Shown here piece by piece: positions 46,250 to 54,063 of a stretch of DNA of 64,000 nt; position 1 is the first letter of the stretch, and every line of letters begins with the position of its first letter. Under the pieces are notes generated by a model. The model was not told the DNA's origin. It saw only the letters and a program-made list of their open reading frames with translations, and did no database searches. The DNA is from Paenibacillus kribbensis (GTDB lineage Bacteria; Bacillota; Bacilli; Paenibacillales; Paenibacillaceae): assembly GCF_002240415.1 (NCBI RefSeq), contig NZ_CP020028.1, positions 3,993,501 to 4,057,500 on the forward strand, written 5' to 3'. Made by a program: the position numbers and the translations under genes.

Positions 46250-46858
46250 CTAAAATTCAATACCGCGCACCTTGGCAAAAACCATCTGGTGTGCCCATTT
46301 TCCTTCTTCGTCATATTCGACGTTCCTTAAAATACCCTCCAAAGTAAAGCCTGCTCGTTCCGCTACCTTGGCGCTGCGTGTATTTTTGGAATCACAACGA
46401 ATCTCCAGCCTGTTTGCCTCCAAATGCTGTATAGCAAAATCCGTAATACCATGAACTGCCTCCGTTATAATGCCTTTCCCGGTCCATGATGTTCTGAGCC
46501 AATACCCGATTTCAAATCTGCGTGTATCCCAATCGATACGATGCAAGCCGCTGCTGGCTACAAATTCTCCCGAAGCCGTATCAAATACATACAGCATCAT
46601 GTTAGACCGCTCCAGAAATTGAAGTCTGGCTTCGCGTGACCGGATCTCGGATTCCTCCAGTGTAGGAAGGTTTCTCGCAAAAGGAAGCCACGGTCGAAGT
46701 TCATTCACACTCTCACGGATCGCTTCATTGACCGTTGCTCCATCCCCCCACTGCGGAGCGCGAATCGTCAATCGTTCCGTCTGAAATTGCTCTGGAAACG
46801 ATAGCAGGATAGGCTTGGTATGATCGTTTGATTCATGCCTATGATGCTGTATGCTCAT
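46250..46858 (-). CDS. RimJ/RimL-type GNAT N-acetyltransferase
   Basis: 202 residues from ATG 46858 with GGAGGG upstream. Acceptor and CoA-binding regions: FQTERLTIRAP, RFEIGYWLRTSWTGKGIITEAV (as GYWLRTSWTGKGIITEAV) and NRLEIRCDSKNTRSAKVAER, the pattern of RimJ/L enzymes that acetylate ribosomal protein N-termini or related amines. ATGA overlap with the preceding HAD gene implies translational coupling. Confidence 0.88.
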   Translation of the reverse strand: MSIQHHRHESNDHTKPILLSFPEQFQTERLTIRAPQWGDGATVNEAIRESVNELRPWLPFARNLPTLEESEIRSREARLQFLERSNMMLYVFDTASGEFVASSGLHRIDWDTRRFEIGYWLRTSWTGKGIITEAVHGITDFAIQHLEANRLEIRCDSKNTRSAKVAERAGFTLEGILRNVEYDEEGKWAHQMVFAKVRGIEF

Positions 46859-47568
46859 GATGCTCCCTCCTCCGTATTCGCCGAATAGCTTTGACGATCC
46901 AGCCAAGTGATGATTTCACGCAGACTCCCAATCTGATCGTCTGGTACGATGCCCTTTTCCTCCCACGGCATAAAACCTTCCAGCCAGATGGTATGCAGGC
47001 CTGCACTTTGCGCACCACGAATATCATTTGTCGGATGATCCCCAACATACCACGCATGACCAGGGTCGGCAATTTCCAGCTCCTGTAGAGCCAGCTCGAA
47101 TATTCGGGGATTAGGCTTCTCAATGTGCACGCCGCCTGATACGATAATGGAATCCACATAATCCCTCAGCATCACCCGGTCGATTTTCGCTTGCTGCGAG
47201 CGGAGTGAGCCGTTGGTGATAATACCCAGCTTCAACCCGCGTGACCGCAGCTCGGACAGCACTTCCTTGGCCCCGTCCATCAGTACCGTAAACTTATGAA
47301 ATTCACCATACCAAAAGCCCAGCATCTCTTGTACTGTCGTATCGGGATTTTTCAACTCCAAATCTGCATGCAGCTCGGTATACAGCTCCCTCTTGTCCCG
47401 ATATCCGTCCTGATCCGCCAGACGCATCCGTTCGATTACAGCTTCCCGCTTTTCCGGACCTTCTGCCACAATAAATCGTTCCACAAAGCGCTCCGCATAT
47501 GCCGCAAACGCCTGTTTACGATGAATTAGCGTATTATCCAAATCAAAAATAATCGCTTCTACAGACAT
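46855..47568 (-). CDS. HAD-family hydrolase (YjjG/GPH type)
   Basis: 237 residues from ATG 47568 with GAGGGGAG upstream. Motif I IIFDLDNTLIHRKQ (nucleophile Asp), motif II LGIITNGS, motif III Lys in KPNPRIF and motif IV YVGDHPTNDIRGA are complete, with an alpha-helical C1 cap between I and II. A phosphatase for a small phosphorylated metabolite or nucleotide; substrate unknown. Coupled to the GNAT gene by a 4-base overlap. Confidence 0.9.
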   Translation of the reverse strand: MSVEAIIFDLDNTLIHRKQAFAAYAERFVERFIVAEGPEKREAVIERMRLADQDGYRDKRELYTELHADLELKNPDTTVQEMLGFWYGEFHKFTVLMDGAKEVLSELRSRGLKLGIITNGSLRSQQAKIDRVMLRDYVDSIIVSGGVHIEKPNPRIFELALQELEIADPGHAWYVGDHPTNDIRGAQSAGLHTIWLEGFMPWEEKGIVPDDQIGSLREIITWLDRQSYSANTEEGAS

Positions 47569-47592
47569 AAGCAACTCCCCTCTTCCATCCTC

Positions 47593-47772
47593 TTACACCG
47601 AAGAACTGGAAACAAATTGAACAACTCCGAGCGCAAAAAACAAGAAAAAAACAGACAAGAGGATGATAATCATATACTTCATGAGTCTCCCGGAGGTCGA
47701 TCTGCGTTCCAGCTTCGCCTCGATGTGAGCCAATCTTTGTTTGATTTCTTCCAAATCCTGTTCCACCTTCAC
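47593..47772 (-). CDS. 59-residue membrane protein with coiled-coil N-terminus
   Basis: GTG start at 47772 with an AGGA site just upstream. Residues 1-24 (VKVEQDLEEIKQRLAHIEAK) have a heptad pattern; residues 30-54 (MKYMIIILLSVFFLFFALGV) form one transmembrane helix. The stop is 24 bases before the HAD gene, whose ribosome site follows, so this is probably the first gene of a three-gene unit with HAD and GNAT. Too short to assign a family. Confidence 0.6.
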   Translation of the reverse strand: MKVEQDLEEIKQRLAHIEAKLERRSTSGRLMKYMIIILLSVFFLFFALGVVQFVSSSSV

Positions 47773-47986
47773 GTCCTATTCCCTCTCTTTCGTTTTGATT
47801 TACTCCTGACCGTTATCGACCGGATTGGGGTTCCACATTTCATATCATCCCCACCGGTCTTTCCCAAAAATATGTACTTCTTTCTAGTGTAATCCAATAG
47901 GAAAAGAAATCCAAGACCTATCCGCAATGCATTGCTGAATAAGGCTTGGATGATATGAAGGATCTTTTTATTAGAATATATAACTT

Positions 47987-49072
47987 CTAAACATGCTGTC
48001 CATTCACCTGAATCTCTACGGCTACCAGCTGTCCCAGCCAATCCCGCATACGACTCCACGCAAAACACTGCTCCATGTGAAATACACCATAGGGAAGTTC
48101 TGAACGGTACAAAGCCAGCGCTGCAAACACAGCTGCCTTGGCGGTTAAATTGGACTGCTGGTGCCCCCTTAGTTGGCACTCGACCTCCGTCTGCTTGTCT
48201 TTGAGGGTTCCCCGTGCATCTACCTTGACCGCTACACCATTCCCTCCAAGATGCAGTTTGCTGAAGCTGCGAACCACTACATCCCGCACGGATTGCTGTC
48301 GGAGCAAGCCTGATAACCCTGTGGTTCGCAGTCCTGCCAGCAGCCGGGTAGTCAACCGCGAATCAAAGCAAAGGCGTGTGCTAACCGTGGGAATACCGAG
48401 TGTACGAGGAAGTATCTGCTGGTCCGAGAATGGAAAACGATACGCCCGATGGCGGCCCACTCCTGCACCGAAATCAGCCACTTTGCCGTCGGTAAAGCTT
48501 TTTCGCATCACCGGACGTCCCTCTTCCATAACCTCCAGGTCCGTATGAATCTGATCCACTGTCCATTCAATAGCAGCCTGACCGTGCTCATCCCCCAAGC
48601 CCAGCATCAGAGATATGTTCAGCTCTTCCGTCTGATCCATAAGCTGTGTCGCTTGCAACGCCAGCAGATTGGTCAGTCCAGGAGCTAATCCCGCGCTTAA
48701 CAGGGCTGTGGTCTGATAAGCTCGTGCCTCCTGATGGCACTGCTCCACCTGATGCAAAAAAGCTCCATTGGCGGTAATATCCATGTAATGCGCGCCATGC
48801 TGCAGGCAGGCACGTACCAGGGCTGTATTTTCCTGATCCAGACACATGATAACGACTTTAACCTGTTCTAGTATTGACGGAGCAATTGGCTCATGAATAT
48901 TTAGCTGCATAGGCTGTACTTTACCTGCTGTTTGCTGGCTAAATTCAGTGGCGCGCTCCAGACTACGTCCTGCGGCAAACACCTTGCCGGGGAACCATTT
49001 ACTTAACTCGATGCATATTATTTTTCCGACATGACCATATCCGCCAATGATGATGATATTATCCTTTGCCAT
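47987..49072 (-). CDS. Saccharopine dehydrogenase-like NAD(P)-binding protein
   Basis: 361 residues from ATG 49072, with GGGGGGAG upstream. Rossmann motif IIIIGGYGHVGKIICIEL (G-x-G-x-x-G), VFAAGRSLERA for cofactor choice, VVIMCLDQENTALVRACLQH and YMDITANGAFL match the Sacchrp_dh_NADP group. C-terminal half differs from true saccharopine dehydrogenase. Starts inside the last 14 bases of the methyltransferase gene, so the two act together. A Fur-box-like site in front of the operon hints at iron-dependent expression, as for opine-type metallophore dehydrogenases; this is inference. Confidence 0.82.
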   Translation of the reverse strand: MAKDNIIIIGGYGHVGKIICIELSKWFPGKVFAAGRSLERATEFSQQTAGKVQPMQLNIHEPIAPSILEQVKVVIMCLDQENTALVRACLQHGAHYMDITANGAFLHQVEQCHQEARAYQTTALLSAGLAPGLTNLLALQATQLMDQTEELNISLMLGLGDEHGQAAIEWTVDQIHTDLEVMEEGRPVMRKSFTDGKVADFGAGVGRHRAYRFPFSDQQILPRTLGIPTVSTRLCFDSRLTTRLLAGLRTTGLSGLLRQQSVRDVVVRSFSKLHLGGNGVAVKVDARGTLKDKQTEVECQLRGHQQSNLTAKAAVFAALALYRSELPYGVFHMEQCFAWSRMRDWLGQLVAVEIQVNGQHV

Positions 49073-49901
49073 GAGCTGCCTCTCCCCCCTTAACCGCAAA
49101 CCACGCATTCACTAAAAAAGCGCCATAATACCGGGTAATGTGGGAAAAGCCTGCATCCGCCAGCATTTCCTGTATTACCGTATTGGACACCGGGTCTGAC
49201 CCACTGCCGATGGATGCGGCGAATCGCTCCCAGTCCTCCAGAGGAATGCCCTGATTCAGCATATGGCCTTTCCACGCCTGCATTTGTATTGAGAATGCAG
49301 GCTCTTGCGGATTCCCATTGATAGAAGCTAGACAAAAAGGCGCACCCGGCTTGAGACGAGCGGATATCTGGTGTAGCAATGCCTGTTTGCTCTCCAAGCC
49401 CTGAAGAAAATGAAGCACCAGCAGGCAGGTAGTAGCGTCATATAACGGATTTTCGTAGGGCTGTTTGGGCTGTTTGGGCTGTTTGGACTGTTTGGACTGT
49501 TTTTCAGACTGCTCATTGCGCTGTATACACAGCAAATCTCCCAACGTACCTGTAACAAACGATATTTTTGAACCGATACCCGCTTGCGTCACACGCCTGC
49601 GTGCCAAATCCAGCATGTACTCAGAGGGATCAACTGCCGTAAAGGACCACGTTTCATGCCGTCCTCCAAGCGTAATTAGCTCCTGCCCCCCTCCCGCTCC
49701 GACAATCAGGACCTTCGGTTCTGTGGTCTGCGCATAGGCTTGTGTCTCCAGCTGTGCGGATATCAAACGATCTGTCATTTCATATAAATGGGCGTATCCC
49801 GGTATTTTTAAAGCAATCGTATCGGCGTACTTATGCACACTTGGATGATTCCAGCTCATGGGTTGGGATGAATCTGTATTTTCGGTATGGATATGCTTCA
49901 T
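49059..49901 (-). CDS. Class I SAM-dependent methyltransferase with KQP/KQS repeat insert
   Basis: 280 residues; GGAGGG site before ATG 49901. Motif I VLIVGAGGGQELI, TAVDPSEYMLDLA and LVLHFLQGLESKQALLHQIS give a CmoA-like methyltransferase fold. Between strands 3 and 4 lies an insert KQSKQSKQPKQPKQP, coded by five tandem 9-base units (49458-49502). The gene overlaps the dehydrogenase gene. A Fur-box-like site lies 65 bases upstream. Substrate unknown. Confidence 0.82.
   Translation of the reverse strand: MKHIHTENTDSSQPMSWNHPSVHKYADTIALKIPGYAHLYEMTDRLISAQLETQAYAQTTEPKVLIVGAGGGQELITLGGRHETWSFTAVDPSEYMLDLARRRVTQAGIGSKISFVTGTLGDLLCIQRNEQSEKQSKQSKQPKQPKQPYENPLYDATTCLLVLHFLQGLESKQALLHQISARLKPGAPFCLASINGNPQEPAFSIQMQAWKGHMLNQGIPLEDWERFAASIGSGSDPVSNTVIQEMLADAGFSHITRYYGAFLVNAWFAVKGGEAAHGKG
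49458..49502. repeat. Five tandem 9-base repeats inside the methyltransferase gene
   Basis: GGGCTGTTT three times then GGACTGTTT twice on the plus strand; in frame, each unit encodes K-Q-P or K-Q-S. Length polymorphism between strains is to be expected. Confidence 0.9.
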
Positions 49902-49965
49902 TGATGGCTCCCTCCAAACATTTGGCCTTGATCTTCCCCGACCATTCCTATAATGTAGATTTAAT

Positions 49966-49980
49966 TAAGAATCATTCTCA
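49966..49980. promoter_or_regulatory. Fur-box-like operator between methyltransferase and LuxR genes
   Basis: TAAGAATCATTCTCA is a 7-1-7 palindrome with one arm mismatch; it matches 11 of the 14 fixed positions of the Bacillus Fur box TGATAATnATTATCA. It sits between divergent genes, near a -10-like TATAAT at 49949-49954 on the plus strand, and overlaps a TTGAGA on the minus strand. Confidence 0.6.
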
Positions 49981-50042
49981 ATTATAAAGGCCATACGTAT
50001 ATCCACCATCCCATAAATGTGGGATTTCGATGGGAGCAGCTT

Positions 50043-51126
50043 ATGAACGTACACTTTACACAACTGGCACAGCTTAAGGACGCTCGACAGCAAACGTACA
50101 AGCATACGCTAATCGACCGCTTGCGTACTCAGGTTTCTTTCGATGCTGCGTGCTGCACCTCGGTAGATCCGCATACACTGCTTTCTACGGGGGCATTTAC
50201 GGAATCGGGTGTGGGACACATCCATAACAAGCTGCTGGAATACGAATATTTGCACGACGATATGATGAAATACGATCAGTTAGTGCGAGAAGGACGATCC
50301 ATAGCGACACTACACGGGGCTACACAAGGGCAGCCGGATCGGAGCAGACGGTTTAGAGAGGTTTTACACCCCGCCGGATTCGTGGATGAGCTGCGTGTTC
50401 CGTTTATGTACAAGGGAAGCTGTTGGGGATTCCTTACGCTGTTCCGCCACCATACACAGCCTGCGTTCAGTACCGAGGAGCAACAACTGCTTGAAGCACT
50501 GGCGCCGTCCATAGCCTATCATCTACGTCAAGCCAGTGTCGGCTTGTGCCCAGTTCCCAGCACGACTACGGAAAATGAAATGGAGCCAGGGGTTCTGGTG
50601 CTTTCTGACAAATTAATTCCGATTTCGTCCAATATAACAGCAGAGCAGTGGCTAAAGCTGCTTCGTCAGCAGGAGGGAATCGATGGGAGCGTACTTCCCG
50701 GTCCGAGCGGTCTGCTTGCGAGCGCTATCCACAGCCCTCCCGCCGTTCGGGCAAGCTTCCGTCACATCCACTCCAAAGGCCAGATTATGTATTCCCTCCG
50801 CAGACGCTGGAATCCCTTGGGTAACACTCAGGGCCACCCTCCTTCAAGGGAGACAGGGACATATAGGCGAGAACCAGCTAGCCGTATGGTTTGAGCCTGC
50901 CAAGGCAAACGATATGCTACCGCTTATGGCAGAGGTGTATGCATGGTCCGAGCGAGAGAGACAGATTGTCCAGCTCATTGTTCAAGGCTTTTCGACCAAA
51001 GAACTGGCAACCAAACTTCATATTTCAGCCTACACAGTGCAGGATCATCTGAAAGCCATTTTCTTAAAAACGGATGTAAGCAGCCGTCGTGAGCTGGTAT
51101 GGAAGGTATATTCCAGATTCAATTAA
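50043..51126 (+). pseudogene. LuxR-type regulator interrupted by a frameshift
   Basis: From ATG 50043 (GGGAGC upstream) the first frame encodes a GAF-like sensor (residues 1-200: RRFREVLHPAGFVDELRVPF, GFLTLFRHHTQPAFSTEEQQ). Near 50685 the coding signal moves one frame over, where RAVCLRAL, WVTLRATLLQGRQGHIG and the LuxR HTH (SERERQIVQLIVQGFSTKEL, ISAYTVQDHLKAIFLKTDVS) follow to 51126. The first frame alone ends at 50894 in non-homologous sequence. Either a true mutation or a sequencing error. Divergent from the Fur-box operon, so perhaps its regulator. Confidence 0.75.
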
Positions 51127-51133
51127 ATGCCAA

Positions 51134-51167
51134 AAAGACAGATGACCATCAAGGATCATCTGTCTTT
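51134..51167 (+). terminator. Terminator after the LuxR gene
   Basis: AAAGACAGATGA pairs with TCATCTGTCTTT; 12-bp stem with short T tail. Confidence 0.7.
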
Positions 51168-51195
51168 GCATATTTGCTCTATCAAAATGCAGGGC

Positions 51196-51375
51196 CTATT
51201 GCTTTGAAGAGGATTTCGTATCATCGTATGACACTGGGGAAGGCTTCGCAATCCATTCGTCAGCCTCTGGCTCGATATCCACGCCGTTATCCAGCTTCGT
51301 TTTTTCCATCAAGGAATCTCCGTCCTCGTTCTTCTGATTGCGGATTTTCGCTTCGTCTTGCGTGTGGTCGCTCAT
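51196..51375 (-). CDS. Small acidic hydrophilic protein
   Basis: 59 residues from ATG 51375, chosen because AGGAGGAA lies eight bases upstream. Very hydrophilic (MSDHTQDEAKIRNQKNEDGD, IEPEADEWIAKPSP), likely disordered, no Cys. Looks like small Paenibacillus proteins of unknown role. Its stop lies close to the LuxR terminator on the opposite strand. Confidence 0.65.
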   Translation of the reverse strand: MSDHTQDEAKIRNQKNEDGDSLMEKTKLDNGVDIEPEADEWIAKPSPVSYDDTKSSSKQ

Positions 51376-51450
51376 GTTGATTCCTCCTTTTTGTTTCATC
51401 GGATTGTTGTACCTTACTCATAATTACCCATTGCCGTCCTGTACAAACCT

Positions 51451-52452
51451 CTACACAACCAGATGCCCTTTTTTCTCCGCCGGACCAATGGTCGCCTCAA
51501 TGCCCACATTAAACTCCAGAAAGTCGCTTTCCACTCCATCACTGAAAATAACCCCATTTTCCGGCATCTGCGAAGCAATTCGAAGCGGTCTTTGGGCTGC
51601 TATCTGACCAAACACCAGCTCCGCAGCGGTCGTCCGACTGGGAAACGGTTCTCTCACCGTAAAATAAAGCGATGGCGAGCTCCAGACTGCGCGATGATCA
51701 TGGTTCATTCGTTCTATCGCTGCTTCTTGACCTGACGCTGCACCCGGCACCAGATGGTCTGGAGTCAGCGAAATCGGATGCCGCGTAGCGCTGCCGACAA
51801 TTCCGGCCGCTCCGGCCAGCACACTGGTCAGCCAGCCCGTCGTCCCCAGCCCCGTAGAAACGATAATGCCGCTGGACGATTGCTGCTCTACCTGATCCTC
51901 AAGTCTCAGCTCGTATCGCGCGGAGACATGGGTTTTGCGCCCAATGAACAAATCGTTCACGGCATACAGCGACTGGCCATCATTCAGTTGGGCCTTAGCC
52001 AGCGTGACTTCCTTAATCGGCCGCTTGTGCACGAACACATCCGACACCACCCAGTGCAGGTCCGATACGGTAAAAGGCAGCAATACCCCGTCCCAGCGCA
52101 ATGGGTCTGGATTCACGCCAATAAGCGGCTGCTCGTTCAAATATTTTAACGTGTTGGCTACCAGCCCATCCTGACCCAGCACCACTATCGTGTCCTGCTC
52201 GCCAAAAATAAAATTCGGCACATGCTCCCGCTCCACAATCTGAACACGGCCCAAGGCCGTTAATTCAGACGTTGCCGTCGTCACCGCCCTGCGGTAATTC
52301 TCATCCTCCAGCACATAATCGCTGAAATCCGCACCCAGCCGTTCCATAAAGAAGCGAGCCTGCTGGATCGTATTATATCGGACAATCAGCTCCTCCAGCC
52401 GCGTTTTACGCTTCACCAGAATAATTTTGCGCTCTGTCATCTGACTGCTCAT
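51451..52452 (-). CDS. NAD kinase-like protein
   Basis: 333 residues. The ATP-NAD kinase fold is visible: TIVVLGQDGLVANTLKYL takes the place of the G-G-D-G-T motif (here G-Q-D-G), PLIGVNPDPLRWDGVLLPF, and SSGIIVSTGLGTTGWL for the second nucleotide-binding loop (G-S-T-A-like). The first Gly of GGDG is changed, so catalysis is doubtful. Start overlaps the last four bases of the SPFH gene, implying a linked function. It is not the essential ppnK by length and divergence. Confidence 0.75.
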   Translation of the reverse strand: MSSQMTERKIILVKRKTRLEELIVRYNTIQQARFFMERLGADFSDYVLEDENYRRAVTTATSELTALGRVQIVEREHVPNFIFGEQDTIVVLGQDGLVANTLKYLNEQPLIGVNPDPLRWDGVLLPFTVSDLHWVVSDVFVHKRPIKEVTLAKAQLNDGQSLYAVNDLFIGRKTHVSARYELRLEDQVEQQSSSGIIVSTGLGTTGWLTSVLAGAAGIVGSATRHPISLTPDHLVPGAASGQEAAIERMNHDHRAVWSSPSLYFTVREPFPSRTTAAELVFGQIAAQRPLRIASQMPENGVIFSDGVESDFLEFNVGIEATIGPAEKKGHLVV

Positions 52453-53510
52453 CGTGTTCTTCCTCCAGTTCCTCTCGATCCTGCTGATCTGTTTGATCCG
52501 CCATCTGACATCAGACCTTGCAATAGATCCGGCGTAATATTCAACTGACCGATTTTGCCTGCATTTTCTGCAAGCTCCTGGAATGCAATCGCAATCAGCT
52601 TATCCGGACTCATGTCCATATTGGCCATAGCCTGAAGCACATTCGGCTCCACATCCTGCAATGATTTCATCACTGCCGTCAGCTCGTAGGCTTTGGCGTC
52701 GGCTTCTGCCTTTTTATTCGTCACCGTCAGCTCAATCAGCTCGCGTTTTTTCTCCTCCAAGGCCGTGTCAAAGCGTAGCTGCTCCTCCTTCATCTCGCTT
52801 TGCTTTTGCTTCACGGAACGCTCGGCATCAAGCTGGGCTTCACGGATTTGCCTCTTTTTCGTCTCCACCGCAATTTCCGTGTTTAGCTCGTTCTCCTTCA
52901 CACGCCGCTCCTGCTCAATGGAAGCATTACGACGCTCATACAGCGCATGATCCGCATTGCGAAGAATTTCCTCCCTCGCCTGCGCCTCCAGCGCTCTCAT
53001 CGTCTCCTTATTCGGTAAAATCGCCAGGATCGACAGCCCCATGACTTCGATTCCCAGATTTTCCATTTCTGTAAGCTGAGCCATATCCTTCGTCATATTT
53101 TGCGCCAAACGCTCACTAGACTGAACAGCCTCCTTGAGCGGGACACGCTCCAAATACTTTTTGGTAAGCACCTTCGCGATATTTATCACACGTTGTGCCA
53201 GCTTAGCTGGATCATCTGAAATATAGCGTTTTTCCTTCAAGTCATACGTATAGTTCAAGATCTGTGTCGTTCTCCGATAATCCACAATTCGATAAGTCAG
53301 CTGTCCCTGCACCGTTACCGCCTGAAAATCATTCGTCATGTCCTCAAACATGAACGGCACATCAATGGAAGAGACAGGCACGACGACGACCGATGTTGTC
53401 GGAGCGTAATAATAAAAGGATAGCCCGACACCCTCACGGACCACCTTACCGTTCTTCACCTTCATCACATACTCACTGGGCTGAAATTTAACAAAATTAA
53501 ATCCAAACAT
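52449..53510 (-). CDS. SPFH/Band 7 domain protein
   Basis: 353 residues. The SPFH domain fills residues 1-190 (MFGFNFVKFQPSEYVMKVKN, VTVQGQLTYRIVDYRRTTQI). Next comes a long Glu/Lys/Arg coiled coil (190-290: RRNASIEQERRVKENELNTE, VKQKQSEMKEEQLRFDTALE), then a Gly/Arg/Ser-rich tail. No N-terminal transmembrane helix, so perhaps peripheral. Flotillin-like proteins form oligomeric rings on membranes. Coupled by overlap to the NAD-kinase-like gene; pair function unknown. Confidence 0.85.
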   Translation of the reverse strand: MFGFNFVKFQPSEYVMKVKNGKVVREGVGLSFYYYAPTTSVVVVPVSSIDVPFMFEDMTNDFQAVTVQGQLTYRIVDYRRTTQILNYTYDLKEKRYISDDPAKLAQRVINIAKVLTKKYLERVPLKEAVQSSERLAQNMTKDMAQLTEMENLGIEVMGLSILAILPNKETMRALEAQAREEILRNADHALYERRNASIEQERRVKENELNTEIAVETKKRQIREAQLDAERSVKQKQSEMKEEQLRFDTALEEKKRELIELTVTNKKAEADAKAYELTAVMKSLQDVEPNVLQAMANMDMSPDKLIAIAFQELAENAGKIGQLNITPDLLQGLMSDGGSNRSAGSRGTGGRTR

Positions 53511-53614
53511 AGTCGCTTCCCTGCCTTCCTTATAGTTTATAATATTTTGTTATTATCATTTTGTTATTAACAATAAAATAGCACACTTTTTCAATAATTT
53601 CAATATGACATTTA

Positions 53615-53671
53615 TAAAAAAAATAAAGGCCGCTTCCTCTCCGATATGCTCGGTTAGAGGAAACAGCCTGA
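53615..53671 (-). terminator. Terminator of the dhb operon
   Basis: Minus strand AGGCTGTTTCCTCT pairs with AGAGGAAGCGGCCT, followed by TTATTTTTTTT. Lies about 135 bases past the mbtH stop. Confidence 0.8.
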
Positions 53672-53806
53672 TTCGTCTCACTGCCTGTTCTATAAATTTT
53701 CAAAAATTTAAATAAGATTATCAAAAGGTTCTACATTTTGCATCATTTCACGGATCATATAATGCACAACAGCTGTGTAGTTGTATAAAGATATGATGTC
53801 CCCGGA

Positions 53807-54025
53807 TTAGCGACGAACTGCATCAGCCTTGGGACGCAAGGAATCCGGTCTCATATCTGTCCAATGTGTGCTGATATAATCCATACATGCCTCACGGCTG
53901 TCTGTCTGGTGAACGACCTCCCATCCGGCCGGCACATGCTGGAAATCAGGCCAGAGTGAATATTGTCCTTCTCCATTCATAAGCACCAAATAACCACCTT
54001 CATTCTGCTCAAAAGGGTTAACCAT
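53807..54025 (-). CDS. MbtH-family NRPS accessory protein
   Basis: 72 residues: [33 protein letters not shown] and [11 protein letters not shown] give the three invariant Trp and the N-P-F start of the family. It binds and activates adenylation domains, here those of DhbF encoded 38 bases upstream. GGAGG site before ATG 54025. Last gene of the operon. Confidence 0.96.
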   Translation of the reverse strand: MVNPFEQNEGGYLVLMNGEGQYSLWPDFQHVPAGWEVVHQTDSREACMDYISTHWTDMRPDSLRPKADAVRR

Positions 54026-54063
54026 GATTTATTTTCCTCCTTTCGATTGTGGCGTCATTTGAC

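Noticed and set aside
53530..53724. 64-residue minus-strand frame
   Set aside because: It overlaps the dhb terminator hairpin and has no ribosome site.
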